From contig JBCBZW010000039.1 of assembly GCA_039815145.1 (NCBI GenBank), forward strand, positions 1 to 39,255: a DNA stretch of 39,255 nt. Reading direction: 5' to 3'. Source of the DNA: Pseudomonadota bacterium. Its GTDB lineage: Bacteria > Pseudomonadota > Gammaproteobacteria > Steroidobacterales > JBCBZW01. The translations under genes and the position numbers were made by a program. Of this stretch, positions 14,135 through 23,995 are shown one piece after another (positions within the stretch are counted from its first letter, which is position 1; each line of letters begins with the position of its first letter). The notes beneath the pieces are model-generated. The model saw only the letters and a program-made list of their open reading frames with translations, searched no databases and was not told the origin of the DNA.

Positions 14135-15023
14135 ACTTCGGCTTCCCGTGCTGGTCCCACAGGCCCCAGTAGGCGCCGACATCGCCCTCGGCGGCCACCT
14201 TCCAGGTCTCGTCGAAGGAGGAGAACCAGAAGACCTCCACGTCATCCTCTTCCGCCCACTGGTAGGTGTCGAGGAAGTACTTGATGGCGTGCTCGAAGGA
14301 GGGCACGGCGCCGCCGACGGGGGTGCCGATGTTGGGCCAGCCGGTCTCGCTCACGATCACGCGCTTGCCCGGCGCCACGCGCTGCGCGCGGCGGTACATG
14401 TCCTTCATGTACAGGCAGGCGAACTCCGCCGGGCAGCTCTCCCAGAAGGGATAGCAGTTGGCGAGGATCACATCGCAGGCCTCGGTGATGCGCGGATGCA
14501 CCTCGAACTCGAAGTAGGCATCGACGTAGCCTACCGGCACGCTGTCTGGCACCGCGGCGCGGGCGCGATGCAGGTACTCGAGCAGCTGATCTTCCGTGAG
14601 ATCGCCGCGCAGGAGCACTTCGTTACCCACGCCTAGCACATCCACAAGGCCGGCCTTGGCCAGTTCGATGCCCGTGGCCAGCTCCTGGTCGTTCTTCTCC
14701 AGGTCGTCGCCGAGCCAGACGCCGACCATGGTGTTGAGCCCTTCGCCCTTGGCGATGGCCGGGATGAGCTCGTTGCCCTCGCTGCAGGAGAAGGTGCGTA
14801 TCCAGCGCACGTAAGGCTGGATGATGGCCAGGCGTTCGCGAATCTGCGCCTCCGTGACCTTCACCACCTTGGGGTCCTGGCCCTCCACGTAGGGGCTGAA
14901 GGAAATCCCGTGGAGGCCGCGCTCGAGAAGCTCTCGTACGAGGCGGCGCAGGTCCTCGACGCTGCGATTACGAATATCGACCCCGGCGAGGGAGAGCTTG
15001 CGTTGGTAGGGCGACATCGACAT
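14127..15023 (-). CDS. GH17 family beta-1,3-glucan-active enzyme (first copy)
   Basis: The product is 298 residues with no signal peptide. GH17 hallmarks are clear: GISFSPYVEG near the N-terminus, RTFSCSEGNEL, acid/base candidate E135 in GVGNEVLLR, ANCYPFWE, and nucleophile candidate E226 in VSETGWPNIG, an almost exact match to the family signature; FSSFDETWK follows. It lies 20 bases after the phosphorylase stop and its end overlaps the second GH17 gene, so the three form one operon. The two GH17 proteins share architecture but differ a good deal in sequence, so they are probably not a recent duplication and may have different chain-length or transfer specificity. Confidence 0.9.
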   Translation of the reverse strand: MSMSPYQRKLSLAGVDIRNRSVEDLRRLVRELLERGLHGISFSPYVEGQDPKVVKVTEAQIRERLAIIQPYVRWIRTFSCSEGNELIPAIAKGEGLNTMVGVWLGDDLEKNDQELATGIELAKAGLVDVLGVGNEVLLRGDLTEDQLLEYLHRARAAVPDSVPVGYVDAYFEFEVHPRITEACDVILANCYPFWESCPAEFACLYMKDMYRRAQRVAPGKRVIVSETGWPNIGTPVGGAVPSFEHAIKYFLDTYQWAEEDDVEVFWFSSFDETWKVAAEGDVGAYWGLWDQHGKPKYV

Positions 15024-15043
15024 GTGCCTGGACTCCGAATCAA

Positions 15044-18000
15044 TCAGTGTTTGAAAAGCAGGGTGGTGCCGAGGCGCACGACGACTTCGCGTACGCGCCC
15101 CTCACGGCGGAAGAGCGACTCACTGTCGGCGCTCGAGAGCGTGAGCTCGGCTTGTGACTGGCTGGTGCCGTCGGCGTAGTGCACGGTGATGCCGGCCGCA
15201 TCTTCCACCTCGACCAGGGCGTAGCGCACCGGCACCTGGCACCAGGTGAACGCCAGGCTGTGCGGCGATAGCGCCAGCTCGTGCCACTCATCGTCGAGGC
15301 CCACGTAGCGCAGGGGCGCTGGCGCCGACAGGAACTCCTGTCCGCGCAACAGTTGCGGGCGAAAGCTCACGCGGCCATCGCGCACGCGCACGCCGAGCTC
15401 GCCGAAGCGTGTGAGCACCTCTTCCTTGACCTGTCCGGTCATGCCCGGTTGGCGCGCGCCGGCGTGGCCCGGGGTGTGCGAGTAGGCATCCATGGGGAAG
15501 GCGCCGAACTCCGCGGGGGACTTGTTGAAGCCGATGCCTGCCCGTACCTGATAGTAGTGTTCGCCGAGGCGATGGCAGGTGAGTTCGTCCGTACCCGCCT
15601 CGAGCGCCGCGAAGAACGTCTCCTGTACCGCCAGCAGGAGCTTGGAAACCATGTGCCAGTAGATGCAGCCGAGGCCCTCGAAGCCGAACATGGTGCCGGA
15701 TCGGCCGGTGAATGCTTGGTGATCGAAGACCTGTTCGAACAGTGCAAGGACGCTGTCTCGGCCATCGGCCACCAGGCCTTGGAAGCTCTCGGGCAGGGCG
15801 TCCAGCGCGCTTTGCAGGTCATCGGCGTTGGTGAAGTCCGCGTTGAAGCGATAGGTGCCCTCGGCATCCCTGTAGAGCACGTCCTCGTTACCGTCCGCGA
15901 GCAGGCGGGTGAGCAACGGATTGGCTTCGACCTGCGCCTGCGCCAGGCGGTTCTTATCCAGGAAGCTCGCCAGCTTGCGGTCGGGGTAGAGCATGAAGCT
16001 GTGTTGGTCCACCCGGTAGATAGGGCTGTCGAAGAGCCCGTCCAGTACCGCCACCGCTTCCTGAGGCGCCAGGGTGCCGGCGCTGAGCGCAGCCACCTGT
16101 CCCTCGAGCATCGGGTAGAGATGGCCGAGTTCCAGCCGTTCCTCGCTCACCCCCAGCAGGTTGTAGGCGTGGTAGAGGCCGTCTTCGCGACGGTTGCTCT
16201 GGATGCTCTGATCGACCACCGCGCGCGTATCGTCCAGCAGGCTGGTGATCTCGCCCATGGGCAGCGCTTGCACCGCGCCGTCGCCGGCGCCTTCGGCGTA
16301 GACGGTCGTGCGATAGGTGCTGGCCGCCTCCCCGAGTTGCACCAGCAGCGCGTAGCGGTCGTGGTCGTTGGGGACCGTACCGGCGTCGAGGCGGCCGCGG
16401 AAGGCGTGCAGGGCGGTCGCCGTGTCGCGCAGCCACTGGGCGAGGGGCGCGGACAGGGTGGCCGCCGCGTCTTCGCGGCTGAGCAGTCCGTGGAGGAAGT
16501 GCACGTAGCGGCGCAGGTAGTACAAGGTCACCATGGACAGCCCCTGGCCGACCAGGGCGTTGTTGGCGTCGTTCCACTCCGGACGTTGCGTGTTCATCCA
16601 GATGCCACCGTCCACCACCAGGTTGCCGAGCTTGGCGAGCAGCGGCACCAGCAGCTTCTCCAGCAGGGTCACCTGATGTACCTCGCCGTCGCGGGTGAGG
16701 ATCAGTTTCGCATCGCCGCCTATCTGCTCGAGGCGCGCTTCGATGGCGTGCGCGGCGTCGTCGGCGTAGTCGACGGTGGTCTTCGGATCCTCGAGCAGGG
16801 CGTGGAACGGGCGGATGCGGTAGGGCACGTTGGCGTAGGCGAACAGCGGCGCGTGCAGCAGCGCCTGCAGACGCTCCGGGTGGAACTGGCGCGACAGCTC
16901 CAGGAGCTTTTGCAGGTAGATGATCTGATGATCACCCCAATAGCCGATGTAGCTCCACGGATCGTCCGGCTCCTCGACCTCCCAGTCGATGCCTTCCTTG
17001 GTGATGCGGTAAGGGTTGTAGCCGTCCATGGTGGAGGCGTTGACGAACTTCGCCACCATGTGCTCGACGTACTCGGGAATGCTGAAGGCCAGGGCCTCCC
17101 AGTTCTGGAAGACATCGCGCCAGTTGCCCTCGTACCAGTAGACCGGCTGACCTTCGCCGTCGTGGGTGCGGATGGAGAACTGATTCCACGGACGGCTGGG
17201 GTCGCCGTGGCGGCGACCGAAGGCGATCGGTAGGTACTCCTGGGCGAGGCGCTCGAGCTGTCGGTCGCCCGTCGCGCCGATGCGTTCACGCAGCTCCCAC
17301 ACGGTGAGATCCCTCGGGAGGGCGCCGAGCATGGCTTCGTGGCGTTCGTAGACGGGGCGGTTGAAGGAGCGCACGGTGGCGGCGAAATCGCCCGCCGGCA
17401 CCTGGTACTGGGAGGGGAAGTAGCCCCCGCGCAGCACGTTCCACATCACGTTGGCGTAATGGTGGGCGGCCACGTTCTCCTCGGCCGTGCCCTGGTAGCC
17501 GTCGCAGGAGGCGATGATGCGGGCGAGGGCGTCGCCGCCCGCCGCCACGTCCGCGTCGATGGCTTCGGCGAGACCAGCGGGGTCGCGTAGCGCGTTGCGC
17601 AAGTTCACGACATCGCCCTGGGATCGCTCCAGGTCAGTGACCAGGCACCAGGATTTGCCGGCACCAGGCTCCAGGCTCAGGCGCTGGTGCACGAAGTAGG
17701 CACCGCGGATGCCGCGCTCGCGTTCCTCCTCGCGCAGGGCCTCACCGTGGCGGAAGGCCTCGAGCTGCTTGGACGAGATCAGCCGCGTGGGGGCGTCCAG
17801 GCCGAGGCAGTAGGCCACGTTGGCCTTGAGCGACTCGCAGGGCGCAGCGCGGTCCGTGATGCCCGAGTAGAGGGTGAACAGCGCTAGACCTGAGCTCGGA
17901 TCCAGCTCCGTCCACTTGTACGCGTCGACCAGGTTGCTCGAGTTGGTTTGGGTGAAGCGCGGCGTGCCGGCGGGGAGCAGGTTAGCGAGGCCGTCCAGGA

Positions 18001-18523
18001 ACTCCAGGTCCACCGGGCCATCGCCGAGGTTCAGCAACTCGCAGCGGCGTACGAGGCCGAATTGCGCGCTCGTCTCCCAGGTGTAGCGGAACGCCAGCTG
18101 CAGATCGTGGTTGACCTCTTCGAAGCGCAGCTTGTGCCCAACCAGGCTCTTCGCCAGCTGGCGGCTGGTGGAGTAGCGGCCGTCGTGTTCCCGGTTGAAC
18201 GGCTCCCAGCGCTGGGAGGCCTGACCGGTGCGGTGTACCCGGACGATGGTCTTCGGGCCCGTGTGCGGCAGGCTCTCGTGGATCCTGTCAACTGTCACGT
18301 AGGGGAACAGCGACGTGTCCGGGGACACCCGTCCAGCGGTGAGCCCACCCGTCGATGATACGAACAACCAGTGGTCCGCGCTCGAGATGACGCTGACGAA
18401 GAACGGCGCCATGTGGTCGACGTCGGTGATCGCATAAAAGCGGTCGCCGGCGATGTCGACGAAGGCGCCAGCGGGGACGGGGCGACCGCTGGTCGCCTGC
18501 GGGAAATGGTGTTCCACGGACAT
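15044..18523 (-). CDS. Probable beta-1,3-glucan phosphorylase (GH149/GH161/GH94 group)
   Basis: The product is 1159 residues from the ATG at 18523; a TTG two codons earlier is possible. It has an N-terminal beta-sandwich (FVDIAGDRFYAITD..PFFVSVISS), a helical (alpha/alpha)6 core and a C-terminal beta domain, the layout of inverting phosphorylases. The segment RPEWNDANNALVGQG carries D652, which by analogy to the GH94 group is the general acid. The length (over 1100 residues) and the GH17 neighbours fit the beta-1,3-glucan phosphorylase families GH149 or GH161 better than the shorter cellobiose phosphorylases. The reaction would be phosphorolysis of beta-1,3-glucooligosaccharides to glucose-1-phosphate in the cytoplasm; no signal peptide is seen. 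It is the first gene of the operon and is divergent from GH16 across a LacI-type operator. The family placement is by motif and context only. Confidence 0.8.
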   Translation of the reverse strand: MSVEHHFPQATSGRPVPAGAFVDIAGDRFYAITDVDHMAPFFVSVISSADHWLFVSSTGGLTAGRVSPDTSLFPYVTVDRIHESLPHTGPKTIVRVHRTGQASQRWEPFNREHDGRYSTSRQLAKSLVGHKLRFEEVNHDLQLAFRYTWETSAQFGLVRRCELLNLGDGPVDLEFLDGLANLLPAGTPRFTQTNSSNLVDAYKWTELDPSSGLALFTLYSGITDRAAPCESLKANVAYCLGLDAPTRLISSKQLEAFRHGEALREEERERGIRGAYFVHQRLSLEPGAGKSWCLVTDLERSQGDVVNLRNALRDPAGLAEAIDADVAAGGDALARIIASCDGYQGTAEENVAAHHYANVMWNVLRGGYFPSQYQVPAGDFAATVRSFNRPVYERHEAMLGALPRDLTVWELRERIGATGDRQLERLAQEYLPIAFGRRHGDPSRPWNQFSIRTHDGEGQPVYWYEGNWRDVFQNWEALAFSIPEYVEHMVAKFVNASTMDGYNPYRITKEGIDWEVEEPDDPWSYIGYWGDHQIIYLQKLLELSRQFHPERLQALLHAPLFAYANVPYRIRPFHALLEDPKTTVDYADDAAHAIEARLEQIGGDAKLILTRDGEVHQVTLLEKLLVPLLAKLGNLVVDGGIWMNTQRPEWNDANNALVGQGLSMVTLYYLRRYVHFLHGLLSREDAAATLSAPLAQWLRDTATALHAFRGRLDAGTVPNDHDRYALLVQLGEAASTYRTTVYAEGAGDGAVQALPMGEITSLLDDTRAVVDQSIQSNRREDGLYHAYNLLGVSEERLELGHLYPMLEGQVAALSAGTLAPQEAVAVLDGLFDSPIYRVDQHSFMLYPDRKLASFLDKNRLAQAQVEANPLLTRLLADGNEDVLYRDAEGTYRFNADFTNADDLQSALDALPESFQGLVADGRDSVLALFEQVFDHQAFTGRSGTMFGFEGLGCIYWHMVSKLLLAVQETFFAALEAGTDELTCHRLGEHYYQVRAGIGFNKSPAEFGAFPMDAYSHTPGHAGARQPGMTGQVKEEVLTRFGELGVRVRDGRVSFRPQLLRGQEFLSAPAPLRYVGLDDEWHELALSPHSLAFTWCQVPVRYALVEVEDAAGITVHYADGTSQSQAELTLSSADSESLFRREGRVREVVVRLGTTLLFKH

Positions 18524-18618
18524 AAGCAACGTACTCTTGTCGTTGTCTTCTGGGCCGGCCTCCGCCAGCGCCTGAGGCGCCTCGGCGACCGAAAATCTAG
18601 CGACAGTTTAATTGTGTC

Positions 18619-18632
18619 TGACAGCGCTGTCA
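18619..18632. promoter_or_regulatory. LacI-family operator, perfect 14-bp palindrome
   Basis: TGACAGCGCTGTCA is a perfect palindrome with the central CG typical of LacI-family operators. It lies between the divergent phosphorylase and GH16 genes, 96 bases from the former start and 38 from the latter. The LacI-type gene at 22042-23127 is the obvious candidate regulator, so one site could control both transcription units. Confidence 0.72.
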
Positions 18633-18670
18633 TTCAGAATCCTCCGTGGGCCAACCAGGGAGGGGGATCC

Positions 18671-19987
18671 TTGAAAACAACAATCGTGGTCAGTGTCGCA
18701 GGCCTCTGTTTATTGGGCAGTTCGGCCTATGCTGCACCGCCGTCAGCGGTATGGGCGGTGAACGTCAACGGTCCCGCCTACGAGGCGATGGATGGCACCC
18801 GCTTCGCCGCCGAGACCGACGTGAGCGGCGGCACCCCCGGGGCCCTCGAGGTGGTGAAGGGCAGTCAGGATCCGGCGTTGTACGCGGGCTACCGTGTGGG
18901 GGATGTGCGCATCGCGCATGCCCTGGCCTCCGGTACCTACGATGTGACCTTCTACTTCGCCGAGCCGCTGGCCGTGCCGGTCGGTCGCAGGACCTTCGAC
19001 GCCTATCTGGAGCAGAAGCGGGTTATCGAAGACATCAACGTCATGGGCTGGCGTGACGGCAAGGCGCAGTCGGCGCTCACGGTGACGGTGCCGGGCGTGG
19101 CGGTCAGCGACGGGCGCCTCGACGTGCACTTCGTCGCCCGCCAGGGGCAGCCCGTGCTGAGTGCCTTGTCCGTACGTCAGGCCGAGCCGGCCATCGGGTG
19201 GACGCTCGCCTGGCGTGACGAGTTCGATGGCGAGCGCCTGGACGACGCGCGCTGGACGCCCGATCTGTGGCCGGCGCGCAAGGTCAACGATGAGGATCAG
19301 GTGTACACGGATCGGCCCCGCAACCTGCGCCTGGCCAACGGCCACCTGATCATCGAAGCGCACCGTGAAACCTACGAGAACGGGCAGTACACCTCGGCCC
19401 GGATCCACTCCCAGGGCAAGGGCGATCTGCTGTACGGTCGCATCGAAGTTCGTGCGCGCCTGCCCCAGGGCCAGGGCACCTGGCCCGCGATCTGGATGTT
19501 ACCTAGCGATCCCTTTCGCTACGCGACCAAGTGCAGCGATGGCGACTGGCAGGGCAACGACGCCTGCGATGCGTGGCCGAACTCCGGCGAGATCGACATC
19601 ATGGAGCACGTTGGCTACCAGATGGGGCACGTGCACGGCACGGTCCACAACGAGGCCTACTACTGGGCGAAGTGGGAGCAGCGCAAGGGGCGGATCATCC
19701 TCGATGAGGTGGACCGGCGTTTTCGCGCCTACGCTCTCGAGTGGACCCCCGAGCGCATCGATGCCTACGTCGACGACACCCACTACTTCTCCTACGTCAA
19801 CGAGCATGACGGTTGGCGCTCCTGGCCCTACGATCATCCGTACCACGTGATCCTCAACCTCGCCGTGGGCGGGGCCTGGGGGCGGGCCGGCGGGCCGATC
19901 GACGACGCCGTGTTCCCCCAGCAACTCGTGGTGGACTACGTGCGGGTGTACGAGCCGAAAGGGGCAACCCCCACGGCGGGGCGCTAG
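18671..19987 (+). CDS. Secreted GH16 endo-beta-1,3-glucanase (laminarinase type) with malectin-like module
   Basis: The product is 438 residues from a TTG start supported by GGGAGGGGGA just upstream and by a clean signal peptide (cleavage after AYA). Residues about 25-170 form a malectin/CBM57-like domain (AVNVNGPAYEAMDGTRFAAE..; GTYDVTFYFAEP). Residues about 175-428 are GH16: WRDEFDGERLDDARW opens it, and the catalytic motif GEIDIMEHVG gives nucleophile E307, D309 and acid/base E312. The extra Met in EIDIME is the beta-bulge form common in laminarinases. WPYDHPYHVILNLAVGG follows. It acts outside the cytoplasm on beta-1,3-glucan. Its stop overlaps that of the convergent SHOCT gene in a shared CTAG. 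A LacI-type operator lies in its promoter region. Confidence 0.92.
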   Translation: MKTTIVVSVAGLCLLGSSAYAAPPSAVWAVNVNGPAYEAMDGTRFAAETDVSGGTPGALEVVKGSQDPALYAGYRVGDVRIAHALASGTYDVTFYFAEPLAVPVGRRTFDAYLEQKRVIEDINVMGWRDGKAQSALTVTVPGVAVSDGRLDVHFVARQGQPVLSALSVRQAEPAIGWTLAWRDEFDGERLDDARWTPDLWPARKVNDEDQVYTDRPRNLRLANGHLIIEAHRETYENGQYTSARIHSQGKGDLLYGRIEVRARLPQGQGTWPAIWMLPSDPFRYATKCSDGDWQGNDACDAWPNSGEIDIMEHVGYQMGHVHGTVHNEAYYWAKWEQRKGRIILDEVDRRFRAYALEWTPERIDAYVDDTHYFSYVNEHDGWRSWPYDHPYHVILNLAVGGAWGRAGGPIDDAVFPQQLVVDYVRVYEPKGATPTAGR

Positions 19988-20463
19988 AAGACGCTGGAGA
20001 TGATGCGCGTCTTGATGCGGGAGAACTCGTCCTCGGTGATGTAGCCCGCATCGCGCAGCTCGCCGAGCACACGGAGCTGGGACAGGGTGCGCGTGTAGTC
20101 ACCGTCGATGGCGGTGGCATCACCGCCCGCGCTCGGTGCCGCGGGTTGGCTCGGCGCGTACGTCGCGGCGGGCGCAGCGCTCGGCGGCGGGGCCGACGGT
20201 CGCGTCGCCGCGTAGGGCACGCCGCTGCTCGGCCCGCGGGGAATCGCCGTCGCCGTCGCGGCAGCGCTACCTTCCTCCGCCGGCTCCTCATCGGCCTGGC
20301 GCCGTTGCATATCCCGCTGAATCCGCTCGTTCGCGATCCGCGCGCGCTCTGAGGCCGTGTCCACCCCCTGGGCCAGCACGCCGCCGGAGAGGATCGTGGT
20401 GCACAGGCACGTGATGGCGAGCAGCGAGCGCAGGGGCGAGGCGCGGAGTGACGTTGCGTTCAT
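19984..20463 (-). CDS. Exported SHOCT-domain protein
   Basis: The product is 159 residues. The N-terminal signal (SLLAITCLCTTILSGGVLAQ) is followed by a charged helix (ERARIANERIQRDMQRRQ), a Pro/Ala-rich disordered stretch (about residues 60-120), and a C-terminal SHOCT motif: LSQLRVLGELRDAGYITEDEF with SRIKTRI after it. SHOCT segments are short oligomerisation-type modules found at protein ends. The partner is unknown. A lipoprotein form is possible but the Cys at LAITC lacks a good lipobox. The gene is convergent with GH16 and divergent from the FG-GAP lipoprotein. Confidence 0.85.
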   Translation of the reverse strand: MNATSLRASPLRSLLAITCLCTTILSGGVLAQGVDTASERARIANERIQRDMQRRQADEEPAEEGSAAATATAIPRGPSSGVPYAATRPSAPPPSAAPAATYAPSQPAAPSAGGDATAIDGDYTRTLSQLRVLGELRDAGYITEDEFSRIKTRIISSVF

Positions 20464-20534
20464 CCCACTAGGATAAACCGCTTTTCCGGCGGGTCGCCAA
20501 TGGGCACCGCACGCCAGCGCGCAAGCTGTTTGTT

Positions 20535-20588
20535 GTATTTTTCACGAAATACTGGTGTTTGAGCAAAGGGGTGTCTAGGCTCTACAAC
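20535..20588 (+). promoter_or_regulatory. Possible promoter and operator of the FG-GAP lipoprotein gene
   Basis: TTGAGC (20559-20564), 18 bases and TACAAC (20583-20588) could be a sigma70-like promoter. Just upstream, GTATTT-N6-AAATAC (20535-20552) is a 6-bp inverted repeat in an AT-rich patch, a plausible regulator site. Confidence 0.35.
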
Positions 20589-20623
20589 ATCGATGTCAAC
20601 CACACCGCGAAAGGGAACTCGTG

Positions 20624-21874
<1,251 letters not shown>

Positions 21875-21878
21875 TACT

Positions 21879-22044
21879 TAGGGAATCTCTGCACAAGTCC
21901 GCCCACCATCCCCGCGCACCAGCAACCCGATCTCGGCGTTGCGCAAAGTTCCCTGTAGCTGCGGCTACAGGGAACTTCGCGCGCCTTGATCTCGCGTCGC
22001 TGGACGCACGGGGCTGGCGACCAGACTTGCGCAGAGCTTCCCTA
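21879..22044. mobile_element. 166-bp MITE-like imperfect inverted repeat
   Basis: The ends are TAGGGAATCTCTGCACAAGTC and its near-complement (TAGGGAAGCTCTGCGCAAGTC read on the other strand), about 18-19 of 21 matching. The arms continue to pair inward with scattered mismatches, and the centre (21946-21977) is a perfect 14-bp stem, AAGTTCCCTGTAGC with loop TGCG, extended by GCGC pairs. It has no coding capacity. This fits a non-autonomous transposable element or an exported-RNA-like hairpin unit. It sits between two convergent genes, and its right tip supplies the TAG stop of the LacI gene. No clear target-site duplication is visible. Confidence 0.7.
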
Positions 22045-23127
22045 GGCGTTGGCGAAGCGATTGCGCCGGCGTCCGCCGGCGTTGGCGTCGTCCTCGGCGA
22101 CGGCGCCGGTGGAGTCGCGGATCTTCAGCTCTCCGAGCACCGTGCGCGGCAGGCGACGGGTGTCGTGGCCCTTAAGGCGAGCCAGCAGCAGATCAGCCGC
22201 TGCGCTCGCGAGTTCGAAGATCGGCTGGCGCACGGTGGTCAGCGATGGCCATAGGTGGCGAGCCAGGGGGGCGTCGTCGAAGCCCGTCACGGACAGACCG
22301 TGGGGCACGCTGAGCCCCATCTCGTGGGCGACGTAGAGGACGCCGGCGGCCATGTCGTCGTTGCTGGCGAGGATCGCCGTCGGGCGCTGGTGCGTGCCGC
22401 TCAGCAGCTTGCGTGCCGCCACCTGGCCCGATTCGAAGCTGTTGGTGCCCTGCTGGACGAGGTGCTTGTGGAAGGGTAAGCCGCAGCTCTCTAGCCCCTC
22501 CTTGTACCCGACGTAGCGGCTTTGCACGGCGCGATGGTCCGGATGACCGATGATGAACCCGATGCGCTCATGGCCAAGGGAGGCGACGTAGCGCGTCATC
22601 TCCGCGCAGAGCTCGCGATCGTTGGTGCGCACCGACTCGTCCGCGCGCGTACGCACACCGGGTGAGATCCGCACGCAGGGCATGTGCTGGTCTTGCAGCA
22701 TCTCGTTGAGGGCCGTCATCTCCGCGAAGGGCGGGGCGATGATGCAGCCGTCCAGGCGGGTCTCCTTCACCAGGCGCGCCACGATGCTAGGCGCATTCTC
22801 CGCGGTGGCTTCGAAGGGGTAGACCAGCAGCTCGTAGCCTTCGGCTTGGGTGCGGGCGAGCACGCCGCCCTGCAGATCGGTGAGGTAGCTCGCGCTCGGG
22901 CTCGCGTAGGGGCCGGGGTCTTCGTAGAGCAACGCGATGCGGAAGGAGCGCTTGCCGGCCAAGCGCCGGGCGGAGGTGTCCGGGCGATAGCCGAGCTCCT
23001 CGATCGCCGCCAGCACCGCCTCGCGGGTGGAGGGGCGGACGTTCGGTTCGTCGTTGATCACGCGCGAAACGGTCTTGATCGATACACCCGCCCGCGCGGC
23101 GACATGGTGCACATTCACTTTCTGCAT
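22042..23127 (-). CDS. LacI-family transcriptional regulator
   Basis: The product is 361 residues. The N-terminal helix-turn-helix (VHHVAARAGVSIKTVSRVIN) and the hinge helix TSARRLAGKRS, whose Leu normally enters the central CG of the operator, are typical. The periplasmic-binding-like ligand domain follows (DGCIIAPPF, GFIIGHP, AILASNDDMAAGVL, VTGFDDAPLARHLWPSLTTVRQP). It probably senses a glucan-derived sugar and represses the phosphorylase-GH17 and GH16 units through the palindrome at 18619. Its last residues (GGRRRNRFANA) end at a TAG that belongs to the tip of the MITE-like element, so the natural C-terminus may have been altered by insertion. Confidence 0.9.
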   Translation of the reverse strand: MQKVNVHHVAARAGVSIKTVSRVINDEPNVRPSTREAVLAAIEELGYRPDTSARRLAGKRSFRIALLYEDPGPYASPSASYLTDLQGGVLARTQAEGYELLVYPFEATAENAPSIVARLVKETRLDGCIIAPPFAEMTALNEMLQDQHMPCVRISPGVRTRADESVRTNDRELCAEMTRYVASLGHERIGFIIGHPDHRAVQSRYVGYKEGLESCGLPFHKHLVQQGTNSFESGQVAARKLLSGTHQRPTAILASNDDMAAGVLYVAHEMGLSVPHGLSVTGFDDAPLARHLWPSLTTVRQPIFELASAAADLLLARLKGHDTRRLPRTVLGELKIRDSTGAVAEDDANAGGRRRNRFANA

Positions 23128-23242
23128 CTGGCGCCGGGCTCCTCCAGGCGTCTCGCTCGGGGTTGCTCACCAACCCCAGGACTCCCCGGAGTATAAGCGG
23201 ACTCCATGTCGTCTAATCAAATTTTGCCGCTTCGGAAATCCC

Positions 23243-23980
23243 CTACACGGCCATCCATGGGGACCGTGGTAAGGACCATTGGAAGGCGGCAGCGACCCGC
23301 TCGAAAGCGTGACCGGGATGGGCGTGGAGCTGAAGGACGCGTCCGGTGCGCGGGTGCTGGACGCGCACGCCGACGCATGCCAGCAGGAGTCGATCGCAGG
23401 CGAATGCCTGGCGAAAGAAGCGGTTGTGAGTGCCCTTGCCGTAGGTGGTGTCGCCGATGATGGGATGGGCGATGTGCTTCATGTGGCGCCGCAATTGGTG
23501 GCGCCGGCCGGTGACGGGCTGGAGTGCCACCAGCGAGTAGCGGCTGGTCGGGTAGCGGTCGATCTGGGCCTCGATCTCGCCATGCCGAAGACAGCGGTAG
23601 GCCGTGCGCGCAGGACGCGGCGTCGTGTTTGCGCTCGTTCCGGGCTCGTCTGCGATGGGATTGTCCACTGTACCCTTGGGGGGACAATGGCCCCGCACCA
23701 CCCCCAGGTAGTCCTTGGTGACGGTATGGGCTTCGAACTGCTGGGCGAGCAGGCGTGCGTCTTCGGGGCTCAAGGCGAAGAGCAGGACGCCGGAGGTGGG
23801 CTTGTCGAGGCGGTGGATCGGAAACACTCGCTGCCCCAGCTGATCGCGCAGCAGCTGCAGGGCGAAGCGGGTTTCGTGGCGATCGAGGTTGGAGCGGTGG
23901 ACCAGCAGACCCGGCGGCTTGTCGATGGCCACCAGGTGCTCGTCGCGATAGAGGATGGTGAGGGGCGACCTATCACCCAC
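23243..23980 (-). CDS. truC: tRNA pseudouridine synthase TruC (RluA family)
   Basis: The product is 245 residues from a GTG start at 23980 with GGAAGG upstream. It is an RluA-type enzyme without the S4 domain: ILYRDEHLVAIDKPPGLLVHRS opens it and FPIHRLDKPTSGVLLFA carries the catalytic Asp59. Later motifs TGRRHQLRRHMKHIAHPIIGD and LLLACVGVRVQHP follow. The short length and N-terminus fit TruC, which makes pseudouridine 65 in certain tRNAs in the cytoplasm. The gene lies 15 bases after the arsC/yfgD-like gene and is co-directional with it, a common pairing with no obvious metabolic link. Confidence 0.9.
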   Translation of the reverse strand: MGDRSPLTILYRDEHLVAIDKPPGLLVHRSNLDRHETRFALQLLRDQLGQRVFPIHRLDKPTSGVLLFALSPEDARLLAQQFEAHTVTKDYLGVVRGHCPPKGTVDNPIADEPGTSANTTPRPARTAYRCLRHGEIEAQIDRYPTSRYSLVALQPVTGRRHQLRRHMKHIAHPIIGDTTYGKGTHNRFFRQAFACDRLLLACVGVRVQHPRTGRVLQLHAHPGHAFERVAAAFQWSLPRSPWMAV

Positions 23981-23995
23981 GCTGGGTCGACCTTC

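Noticed and set aside
15281-17233. A 650-codon plus-strand open frame antisense to the phosphorylase
   Set aside because: No recognisable motif, and the composition is typical of a shadow frame; the minus-strand protein has clear family motifs.
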